Source of the DNA: Rhodosorus marinus
Taxonomy: Eukaryota > Rhodophyta > Stylonematophyceae > Stylonematales > Stylonemataceae
NCBI GenBank assembly: GCA_029953675.1
Contig: JAMWBK010000004.1
Coordinates: forward strand, 682,001 to 746,000
Length of the DNA: 64,000 nucleotides
Direction of reading: 5' to 3'
Notes under the pieces: generated by a model
The model's input: the letters and a program-made list of their open reading frames with translations, nothing else
Told to the model about the DNA's origin: nothing
Database searches by the model: none
Program-made: the position numbers and the translations under genes
Part shown: positions 31,589 through 44,176 of the stretch, piece by piece
How positions within the stretch are numbered: the first letter of the stretch is position 1
How the letters are laid out: each line of letters begins with the position of its first letter

Positions 31589-34500
31589 CAAAAACCAGAT
31601 TATAGACACTGTAAGGTGACTGTATTGACTAATTTCCTTGTCTTTTTGTTCGTTAGAAAGGTTGACAAAATGGGACGTCAAATGGCTTTTGTCAGCGAAA
31701 AGGGAGAGGAGAATGGAGGGGAGGAGGGGAAAAGAGAACGATTGCAGCGTGCACATGTTGAGTGAAGTTTTTTAGTTTTTAAACACGAAATGAAAAACTG
31801 ATATCGACGAGCCAGGTGTGTCAGAATGGGGGGAGAGGAAAGCTAGGTAAAAAAAAAAAGGGGGAGGTTTGGGTTCAGGACAGTAGCGTGGAGAAACTGG
31901 AAGCAACTGTGGAGAAGGAGAAAGAAGAGGGTATGAGGGTGGAAGGGGTCTTTTTTTTTTTTTTAGGGTTTTGGGGGCTTTCTCTGTTGATTTGTCGGGA
32001 ACCGTTGATGGAAATAAAAGGAACAAGAAAATTTGATTTCGTGGAGCGAAAAAACAAACAAGCAAAAGTAGTCTAGGAAGTGAAACACGTTCAATGAAAC
32101 ACACACTCCCAGCGATGCCTTCGTAGTGATGCTCTTCACAGGACGTTTCGGGAGAAGTGAGGGGCAAGAAACAACGAAAAAGGGTCTTTGCTGTTCCTCG
32201 TTTGGTTATTTCGAATTACCTTCCTACGTAGCGGCTTATGCCTAATCAGAGGAGTTGGTGTGCTGTGGAAAAGGGAAGGAGGGAGGGGGGGGGAGGAGAA
32301 AGTGGGCCATCCACTTTTTTTGCTTTGGATTGACAGTGTTTAGAATTCATCGAGGAGGTTGACTCCTGGCCAAAAAAAAGGAAAAAAGACTTCTCGGTTG
32401 TGTGTTGATTTTCCAGCGAATTTCTTCCCGAGATAATGCCGAGCCTCCTCGCAGTACAGAGACAGTGGTCTACCAGGTTGCACATTTGCCCTTCTTCGCC
32501 GGGGGGAAGGGGGGTGGGGGAGAGGTGGGAGAGGGGTTTCTCCACACAAGTGAGACGCCGCTCCTATGGCACTTTCGCCCTTGAGATTCAGCTGCTTAGA
32601 CTTGAAAAATTCATCTTGAACACGTTTCAGCATCTGAGTAGTTGCTGTAATCTGCGTTCAAAGCTTTTTACTCCTCACCTTCCAAAGGTCTGGATGCTAT
32701 CCTGCTAAACTGGCTGACGTTCACCTTGTTAAAGACAACGGCAAACTTTACAGTTTAAGCTTAACCGTGAGAAAATACCGCAGCACTTCCTTGTTTGCTC
32801 CCAACCGAAACTGGGCAAAGGGCATTGAGAAACAACAAGGTTAGCTCATCTTTGGATGACGATACATCAATTAGAGACGGACAAAATCAATTTAACCAGA
32901 GGCTAAGGTCCTCTATCCTCATACCTCTACCGGCTTAAGTGAATTTCGTAAAGAATTTACCCAGGCGCCAGCTAGTCCATTCGTACGGGTTCGGTCCACT
33001 ACCGTACTTTTAGCTTTGAGGAGGGAGGGAGATGGTTTTACTCAGGTGCTAGGTGGGCAAAAGTTGGTTAGGAGCACCGTGAACAATCCTTGGAAAAGTT
33101 CTGAAAATTGTGTGTCGACGCTCTATCTGAGGACTAAGCACAATGGAGCCCGCCGGGTTCAGACGCATCCCTGATGAGAGTAAGAATTAATTAGGGGCGT
33201 TAAATTCGAGCTATTTTTGTTCCTCCTCAGTGCTCGAAAAACACGCTCATGGCTACTTTGTGGGTATTCTCTCCATGTCAATCGATGCAGTTGGCTACCC
33301 CCCCTAAGTCTTTCAACTTTTCCTGGCAGGCGGTCCGCAATTGTGGTTTTTTTTCTTTTCGTTTCTCAGAGTCAATCTCACTTTTGGTGGGATTTCACTC
33401 CTTCTAAGACCAGGTGGCAAAGCGAGTCAGGACAGGAGTACAGGAAATATTTACTTATCATCGACATCGGAATTTACCCACTGCTGATACAATCGGTCTC
33501 CAGCAAGCCCGGCTGCTCCTTTGCAATCGCCGTCCAGGCGACAGACAAGAAAGGTGAACGGCTTTGGGACAAGGAAGCAGTTTGAAATCCCTCAGAAAAT
33601 CTCTGCATTCCACATCCTTCCTCAGTGCTCTAAACAGCCGGGCCGTTGATGTGTAAGAGCTTCCCCTGAGATTTCACTTCTCTAATCTGCACATGGCCAT
33701 AGTGGGGATCCGTTGTTCCTGGCACCCCCCGTTGGAAACGAGCGTTTTGACGGACAGACTTCATCCTCAAATGGCGAACCTGATTCGGTCCCTTAGTAAT
33801 ACTTCAAGCAAAACGGTTTTGCGCGAAGCTTTTGTAACAGGAAGAAAACCCTTGAGAAAGCTTAGGGCGAACTGCTTTGCAAGTCGTTGTCGAGCAACAA
33901 CCTGATACAATAGTTGACGAAGATGCTCGCTCGCTTCTCCAAAGATATGGCTATCCAAACCCGCGAGTTGCAGGCAATTGCAAACCACAGTGGAATTTTT
34001 TTTGTTTTGGCTCCTTGTTGGTGCACTGTTCGAGATCCTCCATTGCCAAAAAAGCTCCGCACCGGAGTTGCAAAGTAGCCGTCGATGACATTCAGAACGC
34101 GAGATTTTTTTCAGCGATCGGGTATTGAGACTGAAACGGGGATGGAGGATTAATCCCCAGTCTTTTAGATATGGACGGGTCCTTGTCTATGGCGATATGA
34201 TTGAGGATTCAATATTGTTACTCAAAAGTGCAAGAAAATTGGCGCTCCTCTGGCGGAACTACACCAGACCAAGACAAATTTTTGGCCAACACCTACTTTG
34301 CAATGGGGCGAAGAAGATCTTAGCTTAGTGGGCCCGGTGACCGTATAGAACAAAAAAATTCATCCTCCCCTGAAGACAATGAGGCTGTTGGGTTATCTTG
34401 TTTAGCTTTCCGCATGTTTTTTGTTTCATTCTCACCACAAAAAGAAAAAAAAAGGGAGGGGACAAGCTCGCCTCTGGAGGGAACCAGGGAGCGAGGGGGG

Positions 34501-34810
34501 TTGTCCACTTCTTTGTTAGCGCTTGTATTGAAAGCGACTGATTCTCACTCCAAACTATTGACCTGTAAGAAAAGTCCTGGTCTGGGAACGTAGCCGGTTC
34601 TCTCAAGGTTTCGCTCTAGATATGGATCGATCTAGCGGCACTTTTTGATCTGGCAAGAAAGCAGGGCAAAAGGACAAGAATCGACTGTGGTTCTGGGTTT
34701 TGGAGCTCGACTACGGCCTAGGGCGTCTTTCAGAACCCGAATGGAAAATATTGAGATACGCCTCTAAGCTGTAGAGATACAAGCAGTGTAGAAAACTGGA
34801 TTTGGATAGC

Positions 34811-34818
34811 TATATAAG
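34811..34818 (+). promoter_or_regulatory. TATA box of the third Cys-rich gene
   Basis: TATATAAG ends 116 bp before the ATG at 34935. Confidence 0.6.
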
Positions 34819-34934
34819 GGTAGAAAAGCTGGCTGGTAAGGAGGGGAGTTGGAAGAGTCAGTCAAGCAGGAGGATAAGGCGAAGGGTGGGAAAAAGAGTA
34901 TTATCTTCAGAAGAACTCAGACTGTGATTGCACA

Positions 34935-35876
34935 ATGAGAGCTGCGTACATCAGTGTACTGGTGCTTGCACTGGTCGGGGCGGCCATTGCCAGCGAGCCC
35001 CCAACGTGCAAGGACCAAGTGGTCCCTGGTATCATGACCATTAAGGAAAAGAACTGCAGTGCCAATAAGAACTGCAGCCAGTGCTGTAACGAGTACTGCG
35101 AGATTGAGACCTGCAACAACTGCGATGAGGACTGCCCTGAACGAAAGTGCCAAAAACCAAAGGTTTGGGAGTTCTACGTTGACGTCACGTGCAACATTGA
35201 CGACTACTGGAATGTGGAGTGCATCGTTTGCGACTGCCCTGCCGACAAATGGGAGTGGGATTATGTCGCTGAGGTACTTCAGGAGAAACTCAAGTGGGAG
35301 CTTCTTGAATCGAACCACTGCAAGATGGCGAAGATGATCAACAGTTTCAAGCTTTCTTGCGGAATCTCTACCAAGAAATGGGATTCTAATGGTGATGCGG
35401 CCGCTGTCGATACTGCAACTTCACCGGTCACCTGGCCATGGGGTTTCCCCTTCCAGTGCAAGAACGAGAATTGGAAGTGCATTTTCACCGACCGCAGTTT
35501 CCCTGGTGTTCACATCAAGATCCAGAAGAAGTGCAAGCTTTTCCCAGGCGCCAAGTGCATCTCGAAGTTCAAGAAGACCGATACTGCATGCGAATACTGC
35601 GACAAAGAAAACGACGCCTCCTGGATTCGCTTTGGCAAGGTTATCTCTATCCACAAGTACTGCGAGAACAAGGACGGATATTGCAAGAAACTCAAGCCCG
35701 ACATCTGGGTTCGCATTCCGAAATGTACCGAGATCTGTCTGCATGCCGACTTTGGAGAAAGCTGCGATTACTGCACTGACATCTGGGGCGCGAAGACGAA
35801 GAGGACGCCACCTCTCTGTGTTCCTAAGGATCTCAACCCTGCTCTGTACAAGAACAATTGTGGTGGAGGTCATTAA
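34935..35876 (+). CDS. Secreted cysteine-rich protein, paralogue 3
   Basis: The product is 313 residues. The signal peptide MRAAYISVLVLALVGAAIA is almost the same as in paralogue 2, but the proline-rich linker is missing. Family blocks are CSQCCNEYCEIETCNNC, YVDVTCNIDDYWNVECIVC, LKWELLESNHCKMAKM, FPFQCKNENWKCIFTDRSF, VHIKIQKKCK, CEYCDKE and CLHADFGESCDYCTDIWG with RTPPLC. Nearly every cysteine aligns with paralogue 2, so the disulfide pattern is probably conserved. No membrane anchor, catalytic motif or intron. AATAAA follows 71 bp after the stop. The function is unknown; an extracellular matrix, cell-wall or defence role is a guess. Confidence 0.9.
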   Translation: MRAAYISVLVLALVGAAIASEPPTCKDQVVPGIMTIKEKNCSANKNCSQCCNEYCEIETCNNCDEDCPERKCQKPKVWEFYVDVTCNIDDYWNVECIVCDCPADKWEWDYVAEVLQEKLKWELLESNHCKMAKMINSFKLSCGISTKKWDSNGDAAAVDTATSPVTWPWGFPFQCKNENWKCIFTDRSFPGVHIKIQKKCKLFPGAKCISKFKKTDTACEYCDKENDASWIRFGKVISIHKYCENKDGYCKKLKPDIWVRIPKCTEICLHADFGESCDYCTDIWGAKTKRTPPLCVPKDLNPALYKNNCGGGH

Positions 35877-35946
35877 TAAAACCGCCGCCACGCTTATCAG
35901 ATCTCTCCTTATAGGATCTATCGTAGTGCTTCCTAGTACGTGCTTC

Positions 35947-35952
35947 AATAAA
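35947..35952 (+). terminator. Polyadenylation signal of Cys-rich paralogue 3
   Basis: AATAAA 71 bp after the stop codon at 35876. Confidence 0.6.
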
Positions 35953-35959
35953 GATCGGA

Positions 35960-38095
35960 AAGAGACAATTGATGGCTTTCGTATAAACATGTTTCCAGTG
36001 AAGAAAACAGTCACGGTCGACGCTTCTGATTCTGAATCCAACCCCGGCTCAGACCAGTACAACTAAAGGCAACCGTAAAAACAGTGAAGCGGGTTTGTAA
36101 CTCGCGCATGGTTATGCACTTTTTACAGTGGTGGTTGTAATAAGACCTGCTCACGGCTCACTTGTTTGCCATGGCCGTGTCGCTTTATCTTCTAAAAAGA
36201 TGCGCTTTTGTCGGGTTATGTGCCCTGGCTACCCTCTGTGTACGATCGCGTTTAGCTGTCCTGAGCGGAGCATGGATTTCCTTGTGGTCGTATCCTTACC
36301 CTCTCCCCCATGTTCTAACTTCCTTAGCCAGCGCAGGAAGTGCATTTCTCTCCACAGTCCGCGTACATGCGGATATCGGTACATTTTAGACTGCCTCTAA
36401 CTCGAAATACGACCTGCATAGCACATTAAGGCTCACGAGTTTTCAGGCCGATGTGTTTGCATGGACAGCTGTCCTTAAGCACCCTGTGCTTAGTATCAAA
36501 GATTTAACTGCCTACGCAATATATGAATGATAAAACATGTACAAAAGGTAAAATAGATTTGTTTATTGTATAAAAATACTCAAAGTACGATATTAAGCGG
36601 TCAGAAATACGGTGCGAATGGAACAATAAAACCCAGCAATTCTGGCTAATCACAAATCTGCTTCTAGTGAAGAAATTTATCAGTTATATTTTAGTCTCCC
36701 GATGAATTGAAAGTGTTCGAGCTTCTCGATAGAATCAGAATGGTTTTTATATATTTTGGGCAGGTGAAATGTACAAGTATTGATTTTGAAGCGGAATCGT
36801 GGGCTGATGGTGGCTAACTTGTTTGAAGTGGCTCGACTCGCCGGGTTTGAACATGACTATAACGCTAACTGTAAACTTTACTGCGTACACTGCCTAGCGC
36901 ACAGTGCAACACTAGTTCTATCACTATCTAAGGAAAATGATCGGACTTACCCCGCAACCCGGGCTCTCTAGCCACGATAAAAGAAAAATAAGGTACGATG
37001 GCTGGTCCGACTGATCCACACGCAAAGCCCCTCAGGCAAGCTCTGCGTTCCCCGCCCAAAGTGTTCTGTTGATTTGAGCGCTCACGTTTCTCGGCTCGTA
37101 CTACTTGGTCAGCATGTGACCACAGCCTTTTCGCAGAAAATCATGGATCATTTAGCCAGTCTTCCGGAAGGTTTCTATGGCAATCGAAATCAGTTTGTCA
37201 TCTGGGTGCTCTGTCGCCATTGCCTCCTTATAGTGGGCAACCGGATCAGGTCGTAGATTTGAGTTCGTGAAGTAGTCTGTAGGTTCTTGCTTAATATTCC
37301 TGAACTGCCATCTGTTAAACCATCTCGATGGTTCGGTACAGATCGCGTCATGTCTGCGTTACCAGAACCCGTCGAGATCTGACAGTAATGGAAATCTTTG
37401 TACGTCATGTGTATGATGTTTACCATTGCAGGTAGTACATCGCTCGGTCGTTCCCAGTACCGGAATCGGGAGTCCCAGCATTTGTCTGATATTGAGGTGC
37501 CCGTCTGGTTGGCTCAATTTTCGTGGTCCGAAATAGCGGAAATCGCGTTGCAGCAGACACCCGAACCAGCTCGCGCAGCAGAGTTCTGGTGCCGTGTTCG
37601 GGGTCTATCGTCGGGTCCCTGACCAGCCGGGTGAAGCAGCTTGGTGAACCTCTCTCGAGATGGTGTGTTGTACTGAACCATGTTTCAGTTCGGGCTGGTC
37701 AGGAATGTGTTGTTCGGTACGAACGGTTGTCAGGTGTGTAGGGCATGCAAATCTGCGAATGCCGGGGGAAGTTTCCGGTGTCATTCTCCGCTTGATATCA
37801 GTACTCGCATCTAGAATTTGGTAGTGGAGGTCGCAAGTGGAACTTGGCAGGCATCGGGAATGGTTGAGGGGTAGTGTAGCAGCTTTGAGGGTCCCTTCGA
37901 AGATGCCTTGTCAGGTACGGCCAGTAGCCATGATTAGCTCCGAACAGTTGCATCCAACCCGCGTAGAAGGAGATGGGTTGGCTGCGCCTTCTTGTGCAGA
38001 ATCCTAGTCCTGCCCATGCGGGGAGGGCAACCTGCTGCAGGCAGGGTGTGTGCCATCAGGATCGTCCGCATTAGTTGTTAGTAGACAGCCGAGCA
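35960..38095. other. Spacer, no supported gene
   Basis: A 75-codon hydrophobic frame at 36162-36389 (plus) is too short and too leucine/serine-rich to call. Otherwise nothing recognised. Confidence 0.4.
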
Positions 38096-40510
38096 GGCGT
38101 GAAAAACGGCACAGGGAAGAAAAAAGACTAAGCGCGGCGAAGATCGCGCGCCTCCAACATCAAAGCAGCCTTCATCGCCCAGCAAGAGACTTAAGCGGGT
38201 AAACAACGAGGGTAGACGGTCAGGGCGCTCGCGGACCAGTTCTCGAAGCCAACGAGAACCAACGGAGTCCATAAACCCAAAGCACTCAGTGGCCAGAGGT
38301 ACCAGGCGATGAGCTAGAGCCGAAGCACGAATGCCCGGGGAGACAAGGCCCCCACATATTTCAACTCTTTGCGACGTCTCATATTGGCAGCGGCAAATCC
38401 ACGGCGCTCTCCTCAGCCGTCAAATAGCGACCAACCTGAGGATTAGTAACAGCAAGATCAACGTACTTCGTACGGCGGCTATCGTCAGGGGTGACCACGA
38501 GGTCATCCACGCGACGTTCATCATTCTGGTAGTCTGCGACAGGCAGGGGCTTCTCACGTTCAATTTCAAGACCGGCTTGCCGTACGATAAATCGAAGTTC
38601 GAGGTATAACAGGTTCAAGGTCAACGTATGTCGTCGGGTTCGGGCGCCTTTCACGGCGGGGCAGCTGGCGAGTAGGTGGGCGCCAAAATCCGCGGTATCT
38701 TCGTTCTGAGAGCATAGAGGGCACGGCGAACTCATCTCGGAAGGCCAGGGCGGCTGATGCAAACCGAGTTATAAACGTAGAGAAGTGTGCACTTCGAAAT
38801 CTGTCAGTGTGAGTGGCGGAAAAGCGGGGGCGCTCATGAACCGCTGTGAGCTTATACACCCTCCAAGACTACGCAGCCGGGCGCGATCTCCGGAAGATGA
38901 GACCATCTGCGGCGTCTAGTAGGGTCAGGGTAGCGGCTTCGCTTGCTATCTTCGTCCAAATTGGCAGACCAGAGTCCGGAGCGTAATAGTCCAGCCTAGT
39001 TTCCGAGCAGTATCAAAACAGGACAACTTGCGTGTTACGTTCTTCGGGTGGAGGTGAGATATCTCCTTCTCCAAAACTGCAGGTTCGTTTTAGAGGTTCC
39101 GCATCACTTCCTCCACATGGTTCCTGGTGCCGATCGGGATGGAGTGAATAGTAACTCCTTCCCCGGAAACATTGAGATCCGCCATGTGGCTGGTAACTAG
39201 CCGAGGCGAGGCAATGTGGTAGCGAAAGAAGGCGCACTTATGAGGCTGGAGTTGTGCCCCAATAGTGAGCAGGTACTCTGACTCCACAGTACGGCAGCTT
39301 TTACGTAATCCAGAGACCCACGAGCGTAATATCAGCACGTATAGCAACAGTAGTCAGCTCGGCGTGTTTCTGGCGCAACGCTTGGGAAGGCGCCAATGAG
39401 AGGGCGTGCATTGCAGTTCCAAAATGGTATCCTTGCTTTAATCCGGTCTTCGCTTGTATATGGAGTCGATCCGGGTGCAGGCTGCGATCTGTCGCTTTGG
39501 ATGCCAGCCGAGGAGCCTAGGCGAGTCCTCACAGTCACTGCCATATCCCAGCCTGTAGATGGCTACCAGTCCAGGGTAGTACTGGTTGAGTAGTAGCTTA
39601 GCGATGCGCCGATGAAGCGATTGAATAGATTCGAGAGGTCGAGTCGAAGGACTGCCGATTGTGGTTCGCAGTATAGATGAGCTCGCAGTGCATGCACGGA
39701 CCGTTCGCAACCTCCACTGACAGCAAGGCCAAGTTTCAGGGGTACGAGGAGCTCTAGAAGTCGTGTCAGTGGACCAAGTACCCGCTGGGTCGTCAGCTCC
39801 CGGAGGACCTCAGGAGCGCCGAACGGTCGAACACGGCGGGGTTCGTATGAGAGGGGCCTGTAGTACAGGGCTTGACGAAAGGCAGGGGCCTGCTGCTGCG
39901 TAGAGCCCGTATTAGGAATTCCGGGAGCCGCTTGGGAGCTGTGGCCAGTTTGTCTCAGGAACCGTACGAGGTGCGATTGTACACATGGTCTGAGATCTTC
40001 CGCCCGGAGCCCAATGGATCCAAGACACGTGTCCTTGGGAAAAGTCAAAAGCCAATTTTTACTTATTCTTATCAATTTTCTTAATTTGCGAATCTAGACT
40101 CGTCAGCAGCTTCACTGGTGAGCCACCTCCCCCTGAGTTTGGCGTTGTCCCGTGCAAGTAACTACTCTGAAGGGCTTTCTGTGGAGAGGTGATGTCTGCA
40201 GGGTCTGGAAAGAGGCCTTCGAGCTGAATCCAGGTGTGAGCGTTACATTTGCAAGTTGCGCAGGCCGTGAGGCGATGTGCGGGGGCTCATCCGAAGCAAC
40301 GACAGCCTCATGGTCTACCTGTACGGCCCCGTCCGGGGACCGGGCGGACCGGTCGATATTGCCACCGGCTAGAAGTTAGATGAGACCCCTGGACAGGGAG
40401 TCAAGTGAGTTGGAGCGAACATAGAGTAGTGGTATTGCGCTGCGGTAGGTAGCTGCAGAATAAAAGCTACGGGGTCGAAGCTTGGGGGTCTGCGTGTGTA
40501 GCGGACGCAG
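38096..40510 (-). mobile_element. Most complete copy of retroelement family A (RLE-type non-LTR), inactivated
   Basis: Minus-strand order from 5' to 3' runs as follows. First is a 5' region at 40510-40250 that also occurs at 5.8-6.3 kb. Next is a reverse transcriptase part (about 40075-39560) with RPFGAPEVLRELTTQRVL, GLAVSGGCERSVHALRAH and the motif VLRLDLSNLFN. Then come out-of-frame remnants of later RT blocks (EQGYHFGTAMHALSLAP, and IRADITLVG where an active ADDITLVG-like site would sit). A C-terminal zinc knuckle of C-x2-C...H-x4-C type follows (about 38723-38660), then a restriction-like endonuclease (DDLVV...KYVDLAV). Last is the terminal block RWLRELVRERPD. Frames are broken several times and the active-site aspartate pair is damaged, so it is dead. 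The domain order fits early-branching RLE-bearing LINEs (R2/NeSL/Utopia-like); the exact clade is not assigned. Confidence 0.8.
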
Positions 40511-40519
40511 ACCCCACGG

Positions 40520-41435
40520 GTCTGCGCAGACTACAGCGCTAGAGAACGCGAAAACAAGAAGAAAATGTAAGGAACCCCCTGAACTAGGGCTGCTAACTAG
40601 ATTCTAAGCGAACAATACTGTTTGGTGACGAATCGTCTTAACCGCTGGGGAAGAGCAAGGTCTGCACCTTGGGAATGACAAATCAAGGCACGGACACGTA
40701 TACCAGCAAAAGTAAGTATTGGAGTAAAATGTAGGGTCGATGTTGGGAGTTTTACGGGTTGGAAGATGCGGGTTGTACTGGCATGGTTCACCAGGCCGTG
40801 GTCAAGCGCTAAAACTGGGATGATAGAAGCTCTGCATTCTAATGTAGGTCGTACAAAGCTCTACACATGTGTCGGATGACAAAGTACTAGAATAATGATG
40901 TAGCTCACGCTCAGGGGCCTTGAGAGCGACAGTATCTGCAAAGCATGGCTCCCACACCTCTAGCGATCGATGTTATGCTTTGTATTCCATATTCCACCGC
41001 GGACTATCAGTGCGTGCAATGCCAAAGTCCTGGAACAATGATATGGGAAACCGTCTACCCATCTGCTGGATAATATCGTTTCGCCCACTCCACGCGTCCT
41101 GGCACGCTCGGTGTGAGTTGTATTCTGGTATTGCCTCTACCCTAACGCGGATCGGTTCAGTTCAGCCGCCGAATTGGACGTCAGTCATCCGCGTTAGTTT
41201 ACTACCGGCCAGACTGCGCGAAATTCACCCGAAACCTGTCGCGCTGAGTTTGCTAAAGCCGCCATCCCATCATTGCCGGGCTTAAAATTCCTAGGGCCAA
41301 AAAAGCCACCTCGTTTCTCGCTTAGACCTGCACTAGCTCAATTTCTCCGATCAAAAAAAGAACAATAAGGACTATACACCACTTCATGCACTGATCGGCT
41401 TTTCCCTTCGTGGTATCTCCTAGCGCCTCTACTGG
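40520..41435. other. Spacer, no supported gene
   Basis: The 121-codon frame at 40920-41285 (plus) has no domain, signal peptide or paralogue. Nothing else seen. Confidence 0.4.
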
Positions 41436-41705
41436 ACTTTACTGGACTTTACTAGCATAGCCTGAAGCGCTACGCAAGGCGTGAAGATGAACTAATAACT
41501 AGGGAGGCAAGCATGCAACCCCAGGCGCCGATGGCGCGCCTCGGAAAGCATGTCGCTGGAATATCGCCAAAGGGAGACACTTAAACGCCTCAAGAGCGCC
41601 AAATATTCAGTAGGATGCTCAGCAAAACATTTCCGCAACCACTCTAAACCCGACTTATCCACGTGACCAAAGCTTTCCACAATGAATGGCTGGAACCGGT
41701 GAGAG
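41436..41705 (-). mobile_element. Retroelement family B, 5'-truncated copy
   Basis: The reversed 3' end shows two tail units (ACTGGACTTTACTGGACTTTACTAGCATAGCC), followed by the intact last 62 codons of the element (SFGHVDKSGLEWLRKCFAEH and ALLRRLSVSLWRYSSD). It is almost identical to the copy at 53.6 kb over the shared part, so the family moved recently. Confidence 0.8.
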
Positions 41706-41738
41706 CGACCCTCAGGACTTTACTAGCATAGCCTGAAC
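41706..41738 (-). mobile_element. Bare 3' end of family B
   Basis: GGACTTTACTAGCATAGCCTGAA, a second family B 3' terminus, directly abuts the 5' break of the preceding copy and has no body of its own. Confidence 0.55.
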
Positions 41739-42492
41739 CTTGAACCCAGCGGGGAGCCCGTTCCAAGAAAAACAGCACAAGCTCGACGACATGGCCGCAC
41801 TAGGAAGACCCCCCATCAGACTGATCAGGATCATAGGAAACCAACCCCCCCTCCTCCCTGTCAATCACTCAAGGTCTTCAAGCAAATGCCCCCACACCGA
41901 GCACTCACCCTCCTCCCTGATAACAAAAGACAGACTGTTCTACCAAGGAAAACGCATCGTCAGCACTCACCCTCCAAATGCATCCAATCATATACTTTAT
42001 GAACCAGATAATATCCAATCGAAGTCAAGCATTTTAACGACTATGAGTTAGCGGAAGACAATTCGTAAAACACATAGAATAAATCTTTATGACTCGTCCA
42101 AGCCAGAACAGTTTTCGTCATCCATTCGTCTATAATTATCTATTTAAAATTTGTTTTGAGGGAAGACTATATTAATTCTTAAATATGATTTAATATCATG
42201 TTCTGATTCGTGCAATCTAGAACATCTTTTTCGGAAACTTTGACAAGGATCAACTCGAGATTTGATTCGTAGAAGGGAGTTTCGGCTTGTTTTTGTATTC
42301 TGATAGTTTTAGAACCGTTGACATCCCGAGGAGAAATGCTGAGTGAGTTGCGAGAGATTCAGTCTTTTAGCAGGGCGAGTGCTGAGAAGAGGGAACTATG
42401 ATTGGGTCACGGGGACAGTTGGCGGGATTCTCTCTCTCTGATAGGGTAGACGTTGATGTCGAGGTAAATAATGATTATGATTTTGTTTTTGG

Positions 42493-42496
<4 letters not shown>

Positions 42497-42528
<32 letters not shown>

Positions 42529-42546
42529 TGTGTGTGTGTGTGTGTG
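42497..42546. repeat. Compound microsatellite (AG)n(TG)n
   Basis: About 14 AG units (42497-42525) followed by ten TG units (42527-42546). Confidence 0.95.
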
Positions 42547-43711
42547 GGAGTGGAGGTCGGCTCCACGCTCACAGCGACGATGTGGTGAATGAGCAAAAAC
42601 TGGCTTGGCTGCTTTGAGGAGAAGGCTGTTGCGCGAGGACACGTACGGATGCCGTCTTGTAGAGCTCGATTCTATGCTAATTTGCTCTTGATCCGTGAGG
42701 TTCGGTGAGGGTACAGAGCTTCGTATCTGTCCCTACTTGGGGCCCTTTGGATCGCTGCGGTGGTAGTTGGGAAAGGTGAGCTCCTGCCAGTGCTTATCGA
42801 GAACGGAAGATTGTACAGTGGGACCTTGATTGCAAGTTTCTAGTCGGGTTGGAATGGACGCGGCCATTGAGCATCTAGAATCACCCATTGGCGTCGGGAC
42901 GTTGCACCAAGATACTGAAGACTCGCATCTATTGAGGAAAGCGTTTTGTGCCCGGCTTGCCCATGGCTACAACCGGAAAACGGCATGCCAATCCCACGCT
43001 CGCCTCAAAAGTTTGTCCTTTTTTACTGCAAGAAGTGAACGCTGAACTTTTAGAGCTCTGGAGTTGACACGAAGGTGCTCGATCTGAACGACGCACATTT
43101 AACGATAATTAGGCGTCCAACCCCGTACAGCTGGGTGTATGGTCGCAAACTGTCATCTTGTAGCCACCGAAACCCAAAACTAAAATTTCTCGTTCTGGGA
43201 AAACGAAATTCCTCATAGATTGATCCACAATCTCTCATGTACAGTTCACCGGCTTGTAAATGCAGCAGCCATTGGCCATCCATATCTGTGCCTTGGCGGG
43301 CAAGCCAAAAACCAAGTAGGATAGTACATAATTCCCATCACGGCCCGGATTAAGGGACCTGGTCGTCAACCCCTAGCCCGTCAATCCGTTCCTTGAATCC
43401 CTCTCACATCCCTTCAAAGCGTCTAGTCAATCCAAGGTAGCCATCTACTCCTCTCAATGTCCGCACCCCCCTCTTCGCGCCCCGGAAAATACCGGCTGCC
43501 AAGTCAGGTTGTCAGCCAAAATTGCGCGTTGAATGCTCCTTCGTCAAGGCCACCAAGAAAAACAATCAGAGAGACAGAGAGAGAGAGAACGCCTTCTGCA
43601 CCCTGACGATAGAGTAGGTAAACACGAGTAAAGGTGTAATCAAGAACAGCCCACCTTCTCCTTCAAGGGAAACAATCAATTAAAATGGAGAAAAAAACCA
43701 CCACCACAACG

Positions 43712-43745
43712 GGAACAGGATCCCCTTCACAAAGGATCCTGTTCC
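43712..43745. repeat. Perfect 12-bp inverted repeat with 10-base loop
   Basis: GGAACAGGATCC at 43712-43723 and GGATCCTGTTCC at 43734-43745. No gene end lies nearby. Confidence 0.85.
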
Positions 43746-44176
43746 ATCGGTATTTGTTCTTGTTTATTTTTGCATGGCCTCCCCCTCATTTCTCGCTCAG
43801 TAATAACGTTCAGAACAAAACCAATTTCCGATGACAACGATCATCTTCTGCATAACTCATGTCTGTCTGCCTCTCTCTATCTCTCTGTCGCTCTGTGCTC
43901 TTCAAGGCTTACAGCTGAAAGGCTTGCCTTCTGGACGAAATTTCCTTAACAATTGATTTGTCAACAAAATATATTTATATTAAATTATTTTGATGATATT
44001 GGAGATATTTTAATATCATTGGACCAACTAATTGCAGATCTTATTTTTTAATGAGCTTTTTTGGTGTTGGAGAGCTCGGATGAGAATAGAGTTATGAGTA
44101 TTTAGAGGGGACCTATTGAGGGGTCTGGGGGTTGAGGATGTGGATGTTGGACTTGCAGGAGAAGACACTAGAGATC

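Larger units (their letters stand above)
27100..34810. other. Long spacer between Cys-rich paralogues 2 and 3
   Basis: No supported gene. It holds two solo family A ends (28808-28831 and about 29586-29606), a poly-A run near 28101-28116, a 43-bp tandem duplication (31176-31261), a short inverted repeat (31488-31588) and purine-rich runs near 31.8 and 32.3 kb. Reading frames here show no domain or paralogue. Confidence 0.4.
41740..44176. other. Spacer upstream of the zinc-finger gene
   Basis: No supported gene. It contains an (AG)n/(TG)n microsatellite (42497-42546) and a perfect 12-bp hairpin (43712-43745). Confidence 0.4.

Noticed and set aside
27100-34800. Search for a fourth Cys-rich paralogue or pseudogene between copies 2 and 3
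   Set aside because: I found no trace of the YVDxTCNxDxYWN or CLHAD blocks on either strand.
35389-36066. Long frames on both strands overlapping Cys-rich paralogue 3
   Set aside because: Shadows of the real gene; no conserved counterpart in the matching frames of paralogues 1 or 2.
36162-36389. 75-codon hydrophobic plus-strand frame
   Set aside because: Could suggest a small membrane protein, but there is no TATA box, no homologue in the window and a competing frame; not supported.
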